In this document: positions 1 through 8,564 of the stretch, piece after piece
Layout of the letters: each line of letters starts with the position of its first letter
Position numbering within the stretch: position 1 is the stretch's first letter
Assembly: GCF_017901155.1 (NCBI RefSeq)
Contig: NZ_CP072800.1
Span: forward strand, 1,019,283-1,083,282
DNA: 64,000 nt
DNA from: Candidatus Thiothrix anitrata
Lineage (GTDB): Bacteria; Pseudomonadota; Gammaproteobacteria; Thiotrichales; Thiotrichaceae
Reading direction: 5' to 3'
Notes under the pieces: model-generated
Seen by the model: only the letters and a program-made list of their open reading frames with translations
The model's database searches: none
Told to the model about the DNA's origin: nothing
Program-made: the position numbers and the translations under genes

Positions 1-1710
1 GGCGGTGAATTTATCCACGCTAATCACCATCGCTTTACCTAAATAGCCACGGCGCGGAAAGTGATACACAATGTCTTTGGCAATGGTGGTTAAACGATCA
101 TCCCGCTTAATCACTTCGAGTTCAGTGGAATATTTACGCTCTAACTTTTCGCGCTGGGCATCCGTTAGCTCCTCATCTTCCAGCAATTGGCAAAACTCTT
201 CATTGAGTTCATCTTTGAGAATTAAAACCTTGGGCACACGCTTTTCATAAAACAGCGGCACGGTTGCCCTATCTTCCATCGCCTGCTGAAAGTTATATTC
301 CGACACATAGCTGCCAAACCATTTATTGGTTTTGCGTTGTTGGGTGGCACGATCCCGTTGCAATAAAGGTGTGCCGGTAAACGCCATAAAATGAGCGCCT
401 TGCAAGCCTGCTTTCATGTTTTCGGCTAAGTCTTCGTATTGGCTACGGTGCGCTTCATCAATCATCACAATGATCTCGCGCCCTTCTTTTTCAGGGTCAA
501 ATAAGCGCGGGTAGTGTTTGCCTTTGGGATAATGAAACTTTTGAATCAGGGTAAAAATCAACTTCTTGTTTTGCCCGATATACTCACGCAACTGCTCGGC
601 ACTCTGTGGCATCGCTTTGTCTTTGTCATGCAAAACGCCTGCTTTCAGAAAGTTACGGTAAATTTGCTTATTTAAGTCTTGGCGGTCGGTGACAATCACA
701 AAGCTAAAGTTGCCAGTGACTTTGCGTAAAATTTTACGCACATAAAACACCATTGAATAGCTTTTGCCTGAGCCTTGGGTATGCCAGAAAACGCCTAGCT
801 GGTGATTATTCTGCTCGCGCTCTAAAAAGCGTTGATACGCATTATTCACCCCTAAAAACTGGTGATTTTGCGCAATGATCTTGATTTTATCCTGCTCAAA
901 CAGAATAAAGTTTTCCACATAATCCAGTAAGCGCTGCGGCTCGGCTAAGCCTTCAATCGCGTATTGAATCGAAATGCCTTGAGCTTCTATCGCCTCACGG
1001 TCAACCACTTGCTTCTCATCGGTGGGGCGTAGCCATTGAAAGAAATATTCCCAGCCCGCATTAAAAGCCCCCACACGGGTGTTAATGCCATTGGATAATA
1101 AGCAAAACGCATTCGCTTGAAAGAGTTGGGGGATGTCGTGAATATACTCTTGTAGGTTGATGTCAAACGCATTTTTCAAGGCGATATTGGAGTTTTTGAG
1201 TTCAATAAACACCAGCGGCAAGCCATTCACATACAAAATCACATCAGGGCGGCGGTACTGTGCTTTGGGCGCAGCGGCGGTGGATTTAATCCACAATTGG
1301 GAAACGGCGAGGAATTGGTTGTGTCGTGGCTGTTTGAGGTTAATCAGTGTGAGGGTTTCGTGCTGTTTTTTGCCTTGGGGATTGTCAAATTCGACGGGTA
1401 TGCCTTCGCGGATTTGCTGATAGAGGCTTTGGTTGTGCTTGAATAGGGTGGTGGTTTGTTGGGTGGTGCGTGCCAGTAGTTTGTCGATTTCTTGTTGGAT
1501 AATATTGCGGGGGATTTGTGGATTCAGGGTTTCGCAGGCGTTTTGTAGGCGCTTGGCGAGTATGACGTGGCGTTTGTCGCTGCGTTCGCTGCCGTCGTTG
1601 AGTTGTTCTGGGTTGGCGGTGTAGGCGTTGAGCAATTCGTAGCCGTAATTCTGCTGGAGTTTTTGCAGCAAGCTTTGTTCGATCTGGTCTTCGGAGATGA
1701 AATTCGCCAT
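1..1710 (-). CDS. hsdR: Type I restriction enzyme R subunit, partial (3' end outside window)
   Basis: This is the DNA-translocating and cleaving subunit of a type I restriction-modification complex. The 570 codons present read from ATG at 1710 to the left edge without a stop, so the C-terminal part is missing. The nuclease region near residues 150-175 has PDVILY followed by FIELKN, fitting the D...ExK nuclease core. The motor begins with Walker A-like TQGSGKS (DNA about 755-780), then a DEAH box in VMIDEAHRSQ (about 445-465) and motif III-like AFTGTP. It is the last gene of hsdM-hsdS-hsdR, 63 bp after hsdS. The AGGG ribosome binding site, 7 nt before the ATG, lies inside a hairpin. The identity is secure. 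Confidence 0.95.
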   Translation of the reverse strand, partial: MANFISEDQIEQSLLQKLQQNYGYELLNAYTANPEQLNDGSERSDKRHVILAKRLQNACETLNPQIPRNIIQQEIDKLLARTTQQTTTLFKHNQSLYQQIREGIPVEFDNPQGKKQHETLTLINLKQPRHNQFLAVSQLWIKSTAAAPKAQYRRPDVILYVNGLPLVFIELKNSNIALKNAFDINLQEYIHDIPQLFQANAFCLLSNGINTRVGAFNAGWEYFFQWLRPTDEKQVVDREAIEAQGISIQYAIEGLAEPQRLLDYVENFILFEQDKIKIIAQNHQFLGVNNAYQRFLEREQNNHQLGVFWHTQGSGKSYSMVFYVRKILRKVTGNFSFVIVTDRQDLNKQIYRNFLKAGVLHDKDKAMPQSAEQLREYIGQNKKLIFTLIQKFHYPKGKHYPRLFDPEKEGREIIVMIDEAHRSQYEDLAENMKAGLQGAHFMAFTGTPLLQRDRATQQRKTNKWFGSYVSEYNFQQAMEDRATVPLFYEKRVPKVLILKDELNEEFCQLLEDEELTDAQREKLERKYSTELEVIKRDDRLTTIAKDIVYHFPRRGYLGKAMVISVDKFTA

Positions 1711-1717
1711 GTGGATG

Positions 1718-1757
1718 CCCTGATTTGCACGATGTTTGATTTTAACGCAAATCAGGG
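1718..1757 (-). promoter_or_regulatory. Hairpin covering the hsdR ribosome binding site
   Basis: A perfect 11-bp inverted repeat (CCCTGATTTGC at 1718-1728 and its complement at 1747-1757, loop 18 nt) lies between the hsdS stop and the hsdR start. On the minus-strand transcript the 3' arm ends in CAGGG, and the AGGG is the only Shine-Dalgarno-like match before the hsdR ATG. Folding would hide it. No T-run follows, so a simple terminator is less likely. The repeat is visible directly; a role in delaying restriction is inferred. Confidence 0.6.
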
Positions 1758-1773
1758 TGGTAATTCATGGTTT

Positions 1774-3015
1774 TTATGCCAGTTTTTGCGGAGTTGGCGG
1801 TGTTTGGATGTCGAGTTGATCAACAGGCAGTTTTCCCGAAATTAAACGAGGAAGCAGCATGTTTTTCGTTTTAGCTAAGTTCTTATTAGCATCAAACAAT
1901 GAAGCAATTTGCTTATCTATTTTTTGTGCGTAATTTTCAAATTCATTGATTAAATCAGCTTGTGGTAAAAGTAAAGAAAACTTTAGCAGTTCATCTTTGC
2001 TAACTGAGTTAAAAATAGCTCCATTACCGATAATATCTTCATCTTTAAAAAGGCTTTTTAAGGTGTAAAATAAATAAGATTGCTTATTATTTTTATGGCG
2101 CAATGCAGATAAGCCGCGCCCAATGATGGATTTTTCAGACGCTATATTTAATCTACCTACAGGCGCTCTAACGCTAAATAAAATATCCCCTTTTTGTGCA
2201 ATTCTACCCTTCTCGGAACAATAAATTTCATTTCTGGGAAAACGTTCACCGTAAGTACCAACACCTTGATGAAAAGGTAAGCCATTGCCTAAATCATTAT
2301 AGAATTCAGAGGAAGGTGATTGACCCATAGTAATTTCTACAATGTCACTTAAGCTTACTTTCTCCCACCCCTTCGGAATTCCCTTCTCAAACTCTGCCGT
2401 TTGCCAATTAGGAAAGTGAAAGCGCACAAACCATTCTCGATACAGTTCCTCTGCCATTTTTTCTAATAACGCAATCCGTCGCTGATTGTTTTCAATCAAC
2501 TCATCGTAAGCGGAAAGAATAGCAGCAATTTTATTTTGGGTTTCGATCGGGGGTAGAAAAATAGGTATTTTTTTCAGATCTCTGATTGGAATTTGGGGCT
2601 GCGCTGCCCCTGAAGAAAAGTTCAATATATATGAATAAATAGTGGAGCTAGAAATGTAGTAATATAAAAAACTAGGGTTAATTAAATCACTTGGCGCTCT
2701 AATAATAAGCATTTGAGCATTAATTATTCCATAAATACTTTTAGAAACCAAAGCAGCTTTGCCAACACCATTTCCACGAGTTGTTAACAGAATATCTGAA
2801 GCTTTAAATCTACCTTTTTTTATACTTCTATACTTTTCCTCTGTTATTTTATTTGCATGATCAATGCTGATACTACCACCATTTATGGATTCGGCATTTA
2901 AAAAAAGCACACCACTATCTACAAATTCCTCTCTTTTAGGATACTTAGCAGAGCGATCACCATCAATAAACTGTACGCCACAATCACCAAGATTGATTTT
3001 GATTAACTTACTCAT
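1774..3015 (-). CDS. hsdS: Type I restriction enzyme specificity subunit
   Basis: This is the DNA-recognition subunit that sets the target sequence for methylation and cleavage. It has the usual two half-repeats: a target recognition domain (about residues 1-155), a conserved helix with NKIAAILSAYDELIENN, a second recognition domain starting at GIPKGW, and a C-terminal helix with LPRLISGKLP. ATG at 3015 is chosen; a TTG two codons upstream is also possible. The start overlaps the end of hsdM by 8 bp. The first recognition domain (about 2560-3000) is clearly more AT-rich than its surroundings, as expected for exchangeable HsdS domains. Confidence 0.93.
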   Translation of the reverse strand: MSKLIKINLGDCGVQFIDGDRSAKYPKREEFVDSGVLFLNAESINGGSISIDHANKITEEKYRSIKKGRFKASDILLTTRGNGVGKAALVSKSIYGIINAQMLIIRAPSDLINPSFLYYYISSSTIYSYILNFSSGAAQPQIPIRDLKKIPIFLPPIETQNKIAAILSAYDELIENNQRRIALLEKMAEELYREWFVRFHFPNWQTAEFEKGIPKGWEKVSLSDIVEITMGQSPSSEFYNDLGNGLPFHQGVGTYGERFPRNEIYCSEKGRIAQKGDILFSVRAPVGRLNIASEKSIIGRGLSALRHKNNKQSYLFYTLKSLFKDEDIIGNGAIFNSVSKDELLKFSLLLPQADLINEFENYAQKIDKQIASLFDANKNLAKTKNMLLPRLISGKLPVDQLDIQTPPTPQKLA

Positions 3016-5134
3016 TTTCAAGCAGAACCTTAATTAAGCTATTAATGTTTAAATTGATTTTTTCAGAAATTTCTTCTGACTGAGCAGTCAACAATTTAAG
3101 CTCTTCATTCATCGCTGCCAGTTCCGCTAAAAATTCTTCTTCTGTCTTGCCATCTTCTTCAATCACCACCCCGACATAACGCCCCGCATTTAGGGAATAA
3201 TCCTGCTCCCGCACTTCCTCCACACTCGCCAACTTACAAAGCCCCGTCACATCCTCATAAACCGCCTGTGGAAAACGCGCCTGCAACCACCCAATATGCG
3301 CATAACACAATTCCACCGCCTTCACCTCACGATGCAACTGCTCCAAAGCCGCTTTCAGTTGCCGCGTCTCCTTATCCAAGCTAGCGCGTTTCCCCGCCTT
3401 TTCCGCCTCCGCTACCCGCGCTTTCTCATGCTCGCGCATCACCTTATCCAGCGCCTTCAACCCCGCATGTAAACCCGCAAAAAACGGCTCAAAGGCTGCG
3501 CGTAAAGCCTGTTGTTGCTGATTCATCGCATCTAATCCAGCCTCATCAGCCTTGCCGTTTTCGGTAGCATCCACATAAGCCTGATAACGTTTTTCCAAGT
3601 CTGGCAGTGCTTGCCAAGCGGCTTTGAAATCATTCACCGCCGTTTGACCCTTCTCCTCCTTGAGAACCGCTAACACCTGCTCACAAACCTCATCCACCTG
3701 CGCCTTATGCGCTACAATTGCCGCCCAGCCCTCGGTAAAATAACCATCGACCAACGCCATAAAAGCCGCTCTATCACCACGATGCAGCTTAGAAATTACC
3801 GCAATGTTTTGAATTTGTGCTTCAGAAAACTCCCGATGGGCGCGATCAATCTGGGTAAAGATATTACGCGCATCAATAAAGAGAATCTTACGATTCGTTT
3901 TCGCCTTATCAAAAAACCACAAGGTCGCTGGCAACGTCACGGTGTAAAACATATTAGAAGGCAAGGTCAACATGCCATAAATCAAGTTTTCCTCCACCAG
4001 TTTTTGGCGAATATCCGCTTCCGAATGCCGCGCATCACTGGCGGAATTCGCCATCACTAAGGCTGCCCGACCTTTGTCTTTTAATGAAGTGGCAAACAAA
4101 TTGATCCAGAGGTAATTCGCGTTAGGAATGGTTTCTTTCGCGTCATTTGCTGGGTTTTTGCCTTTAGCGACTTTGGTTTTATTGCGCGGTAAACCGTAAG
4201 TGTTAAAACGCTGGTCATTTTCCACCGTGCTGACTGGCACATCATCCACATTAAACGGCGGATTCGCCATGACATAATCAAACCTGCCAAAACTCTGGTA
4301 CACATCGTCTTGATAGCTATTCGCCTCGGTAATTTCACCGCGCAAGCCATTCACCGCCAAGTTCATTTTGGCAAGCTTCACCGTATCCAAGGTTTTTTCT
4401 TGACCGTAGACCACCAACTCAGCCGAGGATTTGTTTTTATTGGCTTTGCGGTGACGCTGCACAAAGGCTTGGGATTGCACAAACATACCGCCCGACCCAC
4501 AAGCCGGATCGAAAACGCTACCTTCATAAGGCTCAATGATTTCTACCATCAGCTTTACCACGGACGTTGGGGTGAAGAACTCACCGCCTTTTTGCCCCTC
4601 GCTTAAGGCAAACTTGCCCAAGAAATACTCATAAATTTTGCCGAAGACATCACCACTGGCATCACGCGGAATATCCGAAAACTTCTTGATTAAATCGAAT
4701 AAAACCCGCTTTAACTCCGGCTTATCCGTCTTCACAAAGGCTTGGTATTCTTCTTTCGGCAAGATACCGCTCAATTCAGGTTTATATTGTTCAATGGCTT
4801 GCATCGCCGCTTGCACACTTTTCACCATGTCGGCATCTTCTGGCAGCGTGAGCAAATGCTCATAACGCGCTTCAGGTGGCAGGTAAAAGCCGCACTGTTG
4901 CAAAGCAATTTCGTGAATCGGTTTAGCAGCTAAACGCGATGAGGTTTGCAGTCGCTCAAATTCAGCTTGAATCGCCGCTTCGTAATGCTGGTACTTATTG
5001 TCGGCAAAGCGTAAGAAAATCAAGCCTAAAATAGGGGTGGCGTATTCGCTGGATTTTAAGCCGGTATTCGCACGCAAACTATCGGCGGCAGACCATAGAT
5101 CATTTTCTAAACGTTTCAGTTGTTCAGCATTCAT
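3008..5134 (-). CDS. hsdM: Type I restriction-modification DNA methyltransferase subunit
   Basis: This is the N6-adenine methyltransferase of the complex. Residues 1-140 form the N-terminal helical domain (LENDLWSAADSLRAN). The S-adenosylmethionine motif VFDPACGSGGMF and the catalytic motif ANPPFN are both intact. A charged helical region of roughly 200 residues follows and contains a coiled-coil-like stretch (EHEKARVAEAEKAGKRAS). The ATG at 5134 starts the family-typical MNAEQLKRLEN; an in-frame TTG at 5179 would add 15 unlikely residues. The protein is about 708 aa, longer than E. coli HsdM (about 530 aa), as in the long HsdM subfamily. It is first in the operon. Confidence 0.95.
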   Translation of the reverse strand: MNAEQLKRLENDLWSAADSLRANTGLKSSEYATPILGLIFLRFADNKYQHYEAAIQAEFERLQTSSRLAAKPIHEIALQQCGFYLPPEARYEHLLTLPEDADMVKSVQAAMQAIEQYKPELSGILPKEEYQAFVKTDKPELKRVLFDLIKKFSDIPRDASGDVFGKIYEYFLGKFALSEGQKGGEFFTPTSVVKLMVEIIEPYEGSVFDPACGSGGMFVQSQAFVQRHRKANKNKSSAELVVYGQEKTLDTVKLAKMNLAVNGLRGEITEANSYQDDVYQSFGRFDYVMANPPFNVDDVPVSTVENDQRFNTYGLPRNKTKVAKGKNPANDAKETIPNANYLWINLFATSLKDKGRAALVMANSASDARHSEADIRQKLVEENLIYGMLTLPSNMFYTVTLPATLWFFDKAKTNRKILFIDARNIFTQIDRAHREFSEAQIQNIAVISKLHRGDRAAFMALVDGYFTEGWAAIVAHKAQVDEVCEQVLAVLKEEKGQTAVNDFKAAWQALPDLEKRYQAYVDATENGKADEAGLDAMNQQQQALRAAFEPFFAGLHAGLKALDKVMREHEKARVAEAEKAGKRASLDKETRQLKAALEQLHREVKAVELCYAHIGWLQARFPQAVYEDVTGLCKLASVEEVREQDYSLNAGRYVGVVIEEDGKTEEEFLAELAAMNEELKLLTAQSEEISEKINLNINSLIKVLLENE

Positions 5135-5204
5135 CAGTAAGCGCTTGGGGTAAACAGAAAGGGGACGATTGTAGCGCAAGCCTTCCGCATAAGCCTAATG
5201 GCGA

Positions 5205-6089
5205 TTACTGTTCAGGTGTGGCAGTTGGCGTTGCGGGCGTTTGTGCAAGGTTTGCCTCACCACGCTGATTCAGCGGATAGCTATTCGTAGGCCCCACAAA
5301 CGGCTGAATCAGCATCTTATCCAAACGTTCCCATTTCGGGTCACGAAACTGGTTAATGCCAATCGTCATGCCGTCGTGTCCATCGTCAGGCTGGGCACGG
5401 TACGTTCCCATCATACGATCCCAGATACTCAGATTAAAACCAAAATTGCTATTGGTTTCATGCGGATACCAAGAATGGTGTACGCGATGAAAATCCGGGG
5501 TGACGATCAATAAACGCAAGACCCGATCCACTGCTAACGGCATCCGCACATTGGAATGGTTAAACATTGCCAAGGAACTTAAAATGATTTCAAACAATAA
5601 TACCGCGACGGCAGGAACACCCAACGCCACAATAACGGTCGCCTTAATGCCAAAGGATAATAAAATCTCCAACGGATGAAAGCGTAACCCCGTGGTGACA
5701 TCAATATCCAAATCGGCATGATGCATCCGATGCAAACGCCATAACGTCGGTATCGCATGAAACATCACATGCTGCGCCCAAATAGTAAAATCCAGCACCA
5801 CAATGGCAATCAACACCGTCAGCCACAACGGCAAGTTGACGACTTGTAGCAAGCCCCAACCCTGACTTTCCACAAAGACTGCCAAGCCTACCGCCCCCGC
5901 CGGAACCACTAAACGGGTTAACAACGTGCCTAATGCAATCACCCCGAAATTATTTGACCAACGGTAAGCTTTGTTGACTGACAACGCCCGGCGGGGCGCG
6001 ACCCATTCCCATGTCGCCATAATGGCTAAAACACCCAACATCATTGCCATCCGAATAACCGGCTCTTGTTGCATTAACCAGTCGTACAT
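5205..6089 (-). CDS. Sterol desaturase / fatty acid hydroxylase family membrane protein
   Basis: This is a di-iron integral membrane oxygenase-type protein of 294 aa. The eight-histidine signature appears as QHVMFH, HRMHH and HRVHH, with further histidines in HPLEI and FNHSN. Hydrophobic segments cover about residues 13-30, 50-75, 85-110 and 145-170. The substrate cannot be told from sequence. The start ATG at 6089 has AAGG about 10 nt upstream. Its first roughly 100 codons are repeated, with about 94% identity, in the broken copy at 8565-8877. It appears to be a single-gene unit downstream of the TetR-controlled cassette. Confidence 0.85.
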   Translation of the reverse strand: MYDWLMQQEPVIRMAMMLGVLAIMATWEWVAPRRALSVNKAYRWSNNFGVIALGTLLTRLVVPAGAVGLAVFVESQGWGLLQVVNLPLWLTVLIAIVVLDFTIWAQHVMFHAIPTLWRLHRMHHADLDIDVTTGLRFHPLEILLSFGIKATVIVALGVPAVAVLLFEIILSSLAMFNHSNVRMPLAVDRVLRLLIVTPDFHRVHHSWYPHETNSNFGFNLSIWDRMMGTYRAQPDDGHDGMTIGINQFRDPKWERLDKMLIQPFVGPTNSYPLNQRGEANLAQTPATPTATPEQ

Positions 6090-6104
6090 TATCGGTTTTA
6101 CCTT
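5794..6104. repeat. Direct repeat copy A (5' end of the desaturase gene)
   Basis: This 311-bp block recurs in the same orientation at 8565-8877. Comparison by eye gives 17 mismatches and one 2-base insertion in the second copy. The match starts inside the coding region and ends about 15 bp upstream of the start codon. The two copies bracket the TetR-controlled cassette. Confidence 0.9.
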
Positions 6105-6270
6105 GCTTTAATGGATCCGCTGGCATCTTAACACGGTTATGTGCGCTGCCCATATTGCCTCACAGAATTGATTCAAATGAAACAACCGTCGCATCTGAGC
6201 CTTCGATTTCCTTTCAACCAAGTTAGTGGCGGCAGTTGTGCCGTGGGCGCGTAAACTGTAATCCCTTTGA

Positions 6271-6804
6271 TTAAAAATCGCGTTCGACGTGCAGCGCATT
6301 CGACACAATGTCACCTGCCACCATCCATGCGCCCAGTGCTAACCCTTCGTAAATGTCTTCGTCGCTGTAGCCCAATGCCCGTAGTGCATCGACATCCGCT
6401 TGCGTGGTGCTGTTGGAATCTTTCACTGCTTTGAGGATGAACAGTAGCAGTGCCGTTTCACGTTCATCAAGGTTGGCGTTGGCGGGATCAGCTTGCGTTG
6501 CAGCCACTTGTTCCGCTGTCCAGCCGAACATATTCATCAGCATTCCGGCGTTCATGTCGATGCAGTAGGCGCAAGCGGTATTCTGTGAAACCGTCATGCG
6601 TACCGTGGCTTGCAATGCGCCCGACAAATTCGGGTTCTGCATACTGTGCTTGATGAATTCCCATTTTTGGCGCAAATGGAAAGGCACGGCACTATGTACT
6701 TGCATAATGCCCGGTACGCCGCCAAAACTGGCGGTGACTTCTTGGTAAACGTCAGCAACATCGCCAGTGGCTTCACTGGTAGTAACGGTTTTCAGATAAC
6801 TCAT
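6271..6804 (-). CDS. Carboxymuconolactone decarboxylase / AhpD-like peroxidase-fold protein
   Basis: This 177-aa protein has the alkylhydroperoxidase D fold signature. The redox CxxC is seen in TACAYCIDMN, but the histidine that usually follows two or three residues later is replaced by IDMN. The C-terminal half is helical with VALRALGYSDEDIYE-like helices typical of the family. It probably works as a thiol-disulfide peroxidase or a related small-molecule redox enzyme. Its start overlaps the stop of the TusA-like gene by 4 bp, so the two are translationally coupled. It is the last gene of the TetR-controlled unit. Confidence 0.8.
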   Translation of the reverse strand: MSYLKTVTTSEATGDVADVYQEVTASFGGVPGIMQVHSAVPFHLRQKWEFIKHSMQNPNLSGALQATVRMTVSQNTACAYCIDMNAGMLMNMFGWTAEQVAATQADPANANLDERETALLLFILKAVKDSNSTTQADVDALRALGYSDEDIYEGLALGAWMVAGDIVSNALHVERDF

Positions 6805-7559
6805 GTGGCTTCTCCTTGGTTGGTATGGTCAGTAACATTGTTGGTTTTCATATCGAGACCGCGCTCTATATAGAATGAATAACCGTATTCTCCTTCCGCT
6901 AGGGCTATGTGTTTTGAGCCTGTGCATTTGCATAAATATTCAATATCGTTGACAGAACCCGGCTCAATCGTAACGATTTCGAGTATTTCCCCCACGGCTA
7001 AGCGACGCAGTGAGCGGGCAGTATGCACTAACGGAAGCGGACACCCCATGCGTCTAGCATCAAGAGAATCTGCTATCTGTGGGTGTTTTGGTGCGTTGGG
7101 TAGAGCCTTGCCTAAGCTATGATTTTGCAGTTTTGATGCGGTCATTTTATTAGCAGCAAGCTGTGCAGCATCCATTGTTGAGATGACCCAACTGGGCGCG
7201 GGCGTATTGCCATAGATATTGCACATGGAGGTGAGGTATTTGGGGTCAAAAACACGAATTAATGTGGGTGCTGTTAATGAGTCGGCGAATGCGAGTCCGC
7301 AGTAGTCACGTGGATGTGATTGTCGAAGGTAGTCTTTAAGTGCTGTTAAAGCAGAGCTAATGTCACCACTGGTATTGACATCATTGAGCCGAACATAACC
7401 AGCGGTAGAGGCATCATTATTGTGAAAATACCATTGGGTATTATCCGAATGCTGTATGGCATACCAAATCTGATCGAGGGTGTCCCAGTCAATGATACCC
7501 GCAAGCGTATTTGGCATTAACGCGATAGATTGAGCTGAGGTGGCGTTATTCGCTAACAT
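6801..7559 (-). CDS. Two-domain protein: unknown N-terminal domain plus TusA-like sulfur-carrier domain
   Basis: The C-terminal part (about residues 160-240) reads as a TusA/SirA-type domain: DSLDARRMGCPLPLV contains the CPxP motif whose cysteine carries persulfide in TusA, followed by VGEILEIVTIEPGS. The N-terminal 150 residues (WDTLDQIWYAIQHSD, RDYCGLAFADS, LIRVFDPKYLTSMC) were not recognised; they contain cysteines but no clear motif. The TusA domain points to intracellular sulfur transfer or sensing, which suits a sulfur oxidiser. It sits between a small membrane protein and an AhpD-like protein under a TetR regulator. The N-domain function is unknown. Confidence 0.72.
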   Translation of the reverse strand: MLANNATSAQSIALMPNTLAGIIDWDTLDQIWYAIQHSDNTQWYFHNNDASTAGYVRLNDVNTSGDISSALTALKDYLRQSHPRDYCGLAFADSLTAPTLIRVFDPKYLTSMCNIYGNTPAPSWVISTMDAAQLAANKMTASKLQNHSLGKALPNAPKHPQIADSLDARRMGCPLPLVHTARSLRRLAVGEILEIVTIEPGSVNDIEYLCKCTGSKHIALAEGEYGYSFYIERGLDMKTNNVTDHTNQGEAT

Positions 7560-7616
7560 GTTGCAAGTCCTTACGATTTACGGATCAAAAAATGGGTTAC
7601 TCACAGTATTGAACGA

Positions 7617-7826
7617 TCAGGATTTCGGTTTTTCACCAAACAACAGTTGGGAAACTATCAAACCGGGGCAAATGCCCGTTATTGCCGCAAATGCCAACAA
7701 GGTCGCAGGCACATACAAGAGCCAATGAGCTACAGAAAACCCTGTTAGCCACAAGCCTGTCCAAATGACAGAAGCCGCGAAAAAGAAAAAAAAGCGCATG
7801 GAATTGCTCGTCATGTATTTTTTCAT
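7617..7826 (-). CDS. Small inner-membrane protein, DUF2892 (YgaP membrane domain) type
   Basis: This 69-aa protein has two hydrophobic segments (about residues 11-32 and 35-55) and a C-terminal GICPGLIVSQLLFG. It resembles the membrane part of the E. coli rhodanese YgaP (DUF2892), but no rhodanese domain is attached here. The gene starts 30 bp downstream of a strong dyad that is the likely TetR operator and leads the cassette followed by the TusA-like and AhpD-like genes. A role in sulfur transfer across or at the membrane is inferred from the neighbours. Confidence 0.65.
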   Translation of the reverse strand: MKKYMTSNSMRFFFFFAASVIWTGLWLTGFSVAHWLLYVPATLLAFAAITGICPGLIVSQLLFGEKPKS

Positions 7827-7854
7827 AGGTATTCTCCGTGGTTTGGTTGATTGG

Positions 7855-7878
7855 ATTTAACTGACCGGTCGGTTAAAT
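7855..7878. promoter_or_regulatory. Probable TetR operator in front of the cassette
   Basis: This is a 24-bp dyad with halves ATTTAACTGACC and GGTCGGTTAAAT and only one mismatched pair. It lies between the tetR stop and the first cassette gene. Its core TGACCGGTCGGT is nearly repeated in front of tetR at 8516-8530, which suggests both are bound by the regulator encoded between them. Confidence 0.7.
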
Positions 7879-7893
7879 TTCAGTGTAAATTTT

Positions 7894-8502
7894 TTAGGTA
7901 GCCGCAGGCTCTCCAATGCGGATGGTTAACATGGCAACACCGAGTTCACGTATCAATTCGGGATCATTGCGGGTTTTTGCCAACAGCATCAGTCCTTCCA
8001 CAAAGGCAAACATCGCCGAAGCCGTGGCAGCCGTATTGCACGGGGTAATTTCTCCCGTTCGCACACCTTGATCCAGTGCAGTTTTCAGTGACATCTCCAT
8101 TTGCTGCAACAAACCGTCAAGGCGCTGGCGGATGATTTCATCTTGCGTACTCATTTCCGACGACATATTCCCGTAAGGGCAACCCAGCGTTTTACCGATT
8201 TGTTCTTTGGTGTTTTTCTGAAATAGATAAATATTTTCCAACAGGGCATTCAGTTGCTGCATCGCAGACCAATCAGAGCGAAACGAACGGGAGAAAATTT
8301 CCTGTTTTGAAATAATGAAAAACTCATCCAGCACCGCCAATGTCAGTTCCTGCTTGGAAGGAAAAAAGTGGTAGAAACTGCCTTTTTGCACCCCCGCCAC
8401 GTCACAAATTTCCTTCACACCCACATTGCCATAACTGCGCGAGTAGAGCAGTTCACGGGCACTGTTGAGCAGGCGTTGGCGGGTGTCGGTTACGGTATTC
8501 AT
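7894..8502 (-). CDS. TetR/AcrR family transcriptional regulator
   Basis: The 202-aa protein has a TetR DNA-binding domain at residues 5-55 (RQRLLNSARELLY, then VKEICDVAGVQKGSFYHFFPSK). The C-terminal ligand-binding helices contain TLGCPYGNMSSE, a cysteine-containing stretch seen in YcdC- and NemR-like relatives. It is the first gene of the minus-strand unit and is followed by the three cassette genes. A near-dyad overlaps its promoter and a better one precedes the cassette, so it probably represses both itself and the cassette. The inducer is unknown; a reactive electrophile or sulfur species would fit the targets. Confidence 0.88.
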   Translation of the reverse strand: MNTVTDTRQRLLNSARELLYSRSYGNVGVKEICDVAGVQKGSFYHFFPSKQELTLAVLDEFFIISKQEIFSRSFRSDWSAMQQLNALLENIYLFQKNTKEQIGKTLGCPYGNMSSEMSTQDEIIRQRLDGLLQQMEMSLKTALDQGVRTGEITPCNTAATASAMFAFVEGLMLLAKTRNDPELIRELGVAMLTIRIGEPAAT

Positions 8503-8515
8503 AGGAACATCCTAG

Positions 8516-8530
8516 TTGACCAGTCGGTAA
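8516..8530. promoter_or_regulatory. Probable autoregulatory TetR operator
   Basis: TTGACCAGTCGGTAA lies 14 bp upstream of the tetR start and shares TGACC-GTCGGT with the longer dyad at 7855-7878. The dyad is less perfect than the cassette operator. The pairing of the two sites is visible; binding is inferred. Confidence 0.6.
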
Positions 8531-8564
8531 AATGCAAGTGTGATTACAGTACAAATCTACCACA

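Noticed and set aside
5135-5179. Upstream TTG start for hsdM
   Set aside because: The added residues are not family-like and the possible ribosome binding site is only 1 nt from the TTG.
7540-7728. Plus-strand 62-codon frame beside the DUF2892 gene
   Set aside because: It is mostly antisense to the DUF2892 gene and lacks a ribosome binding site.
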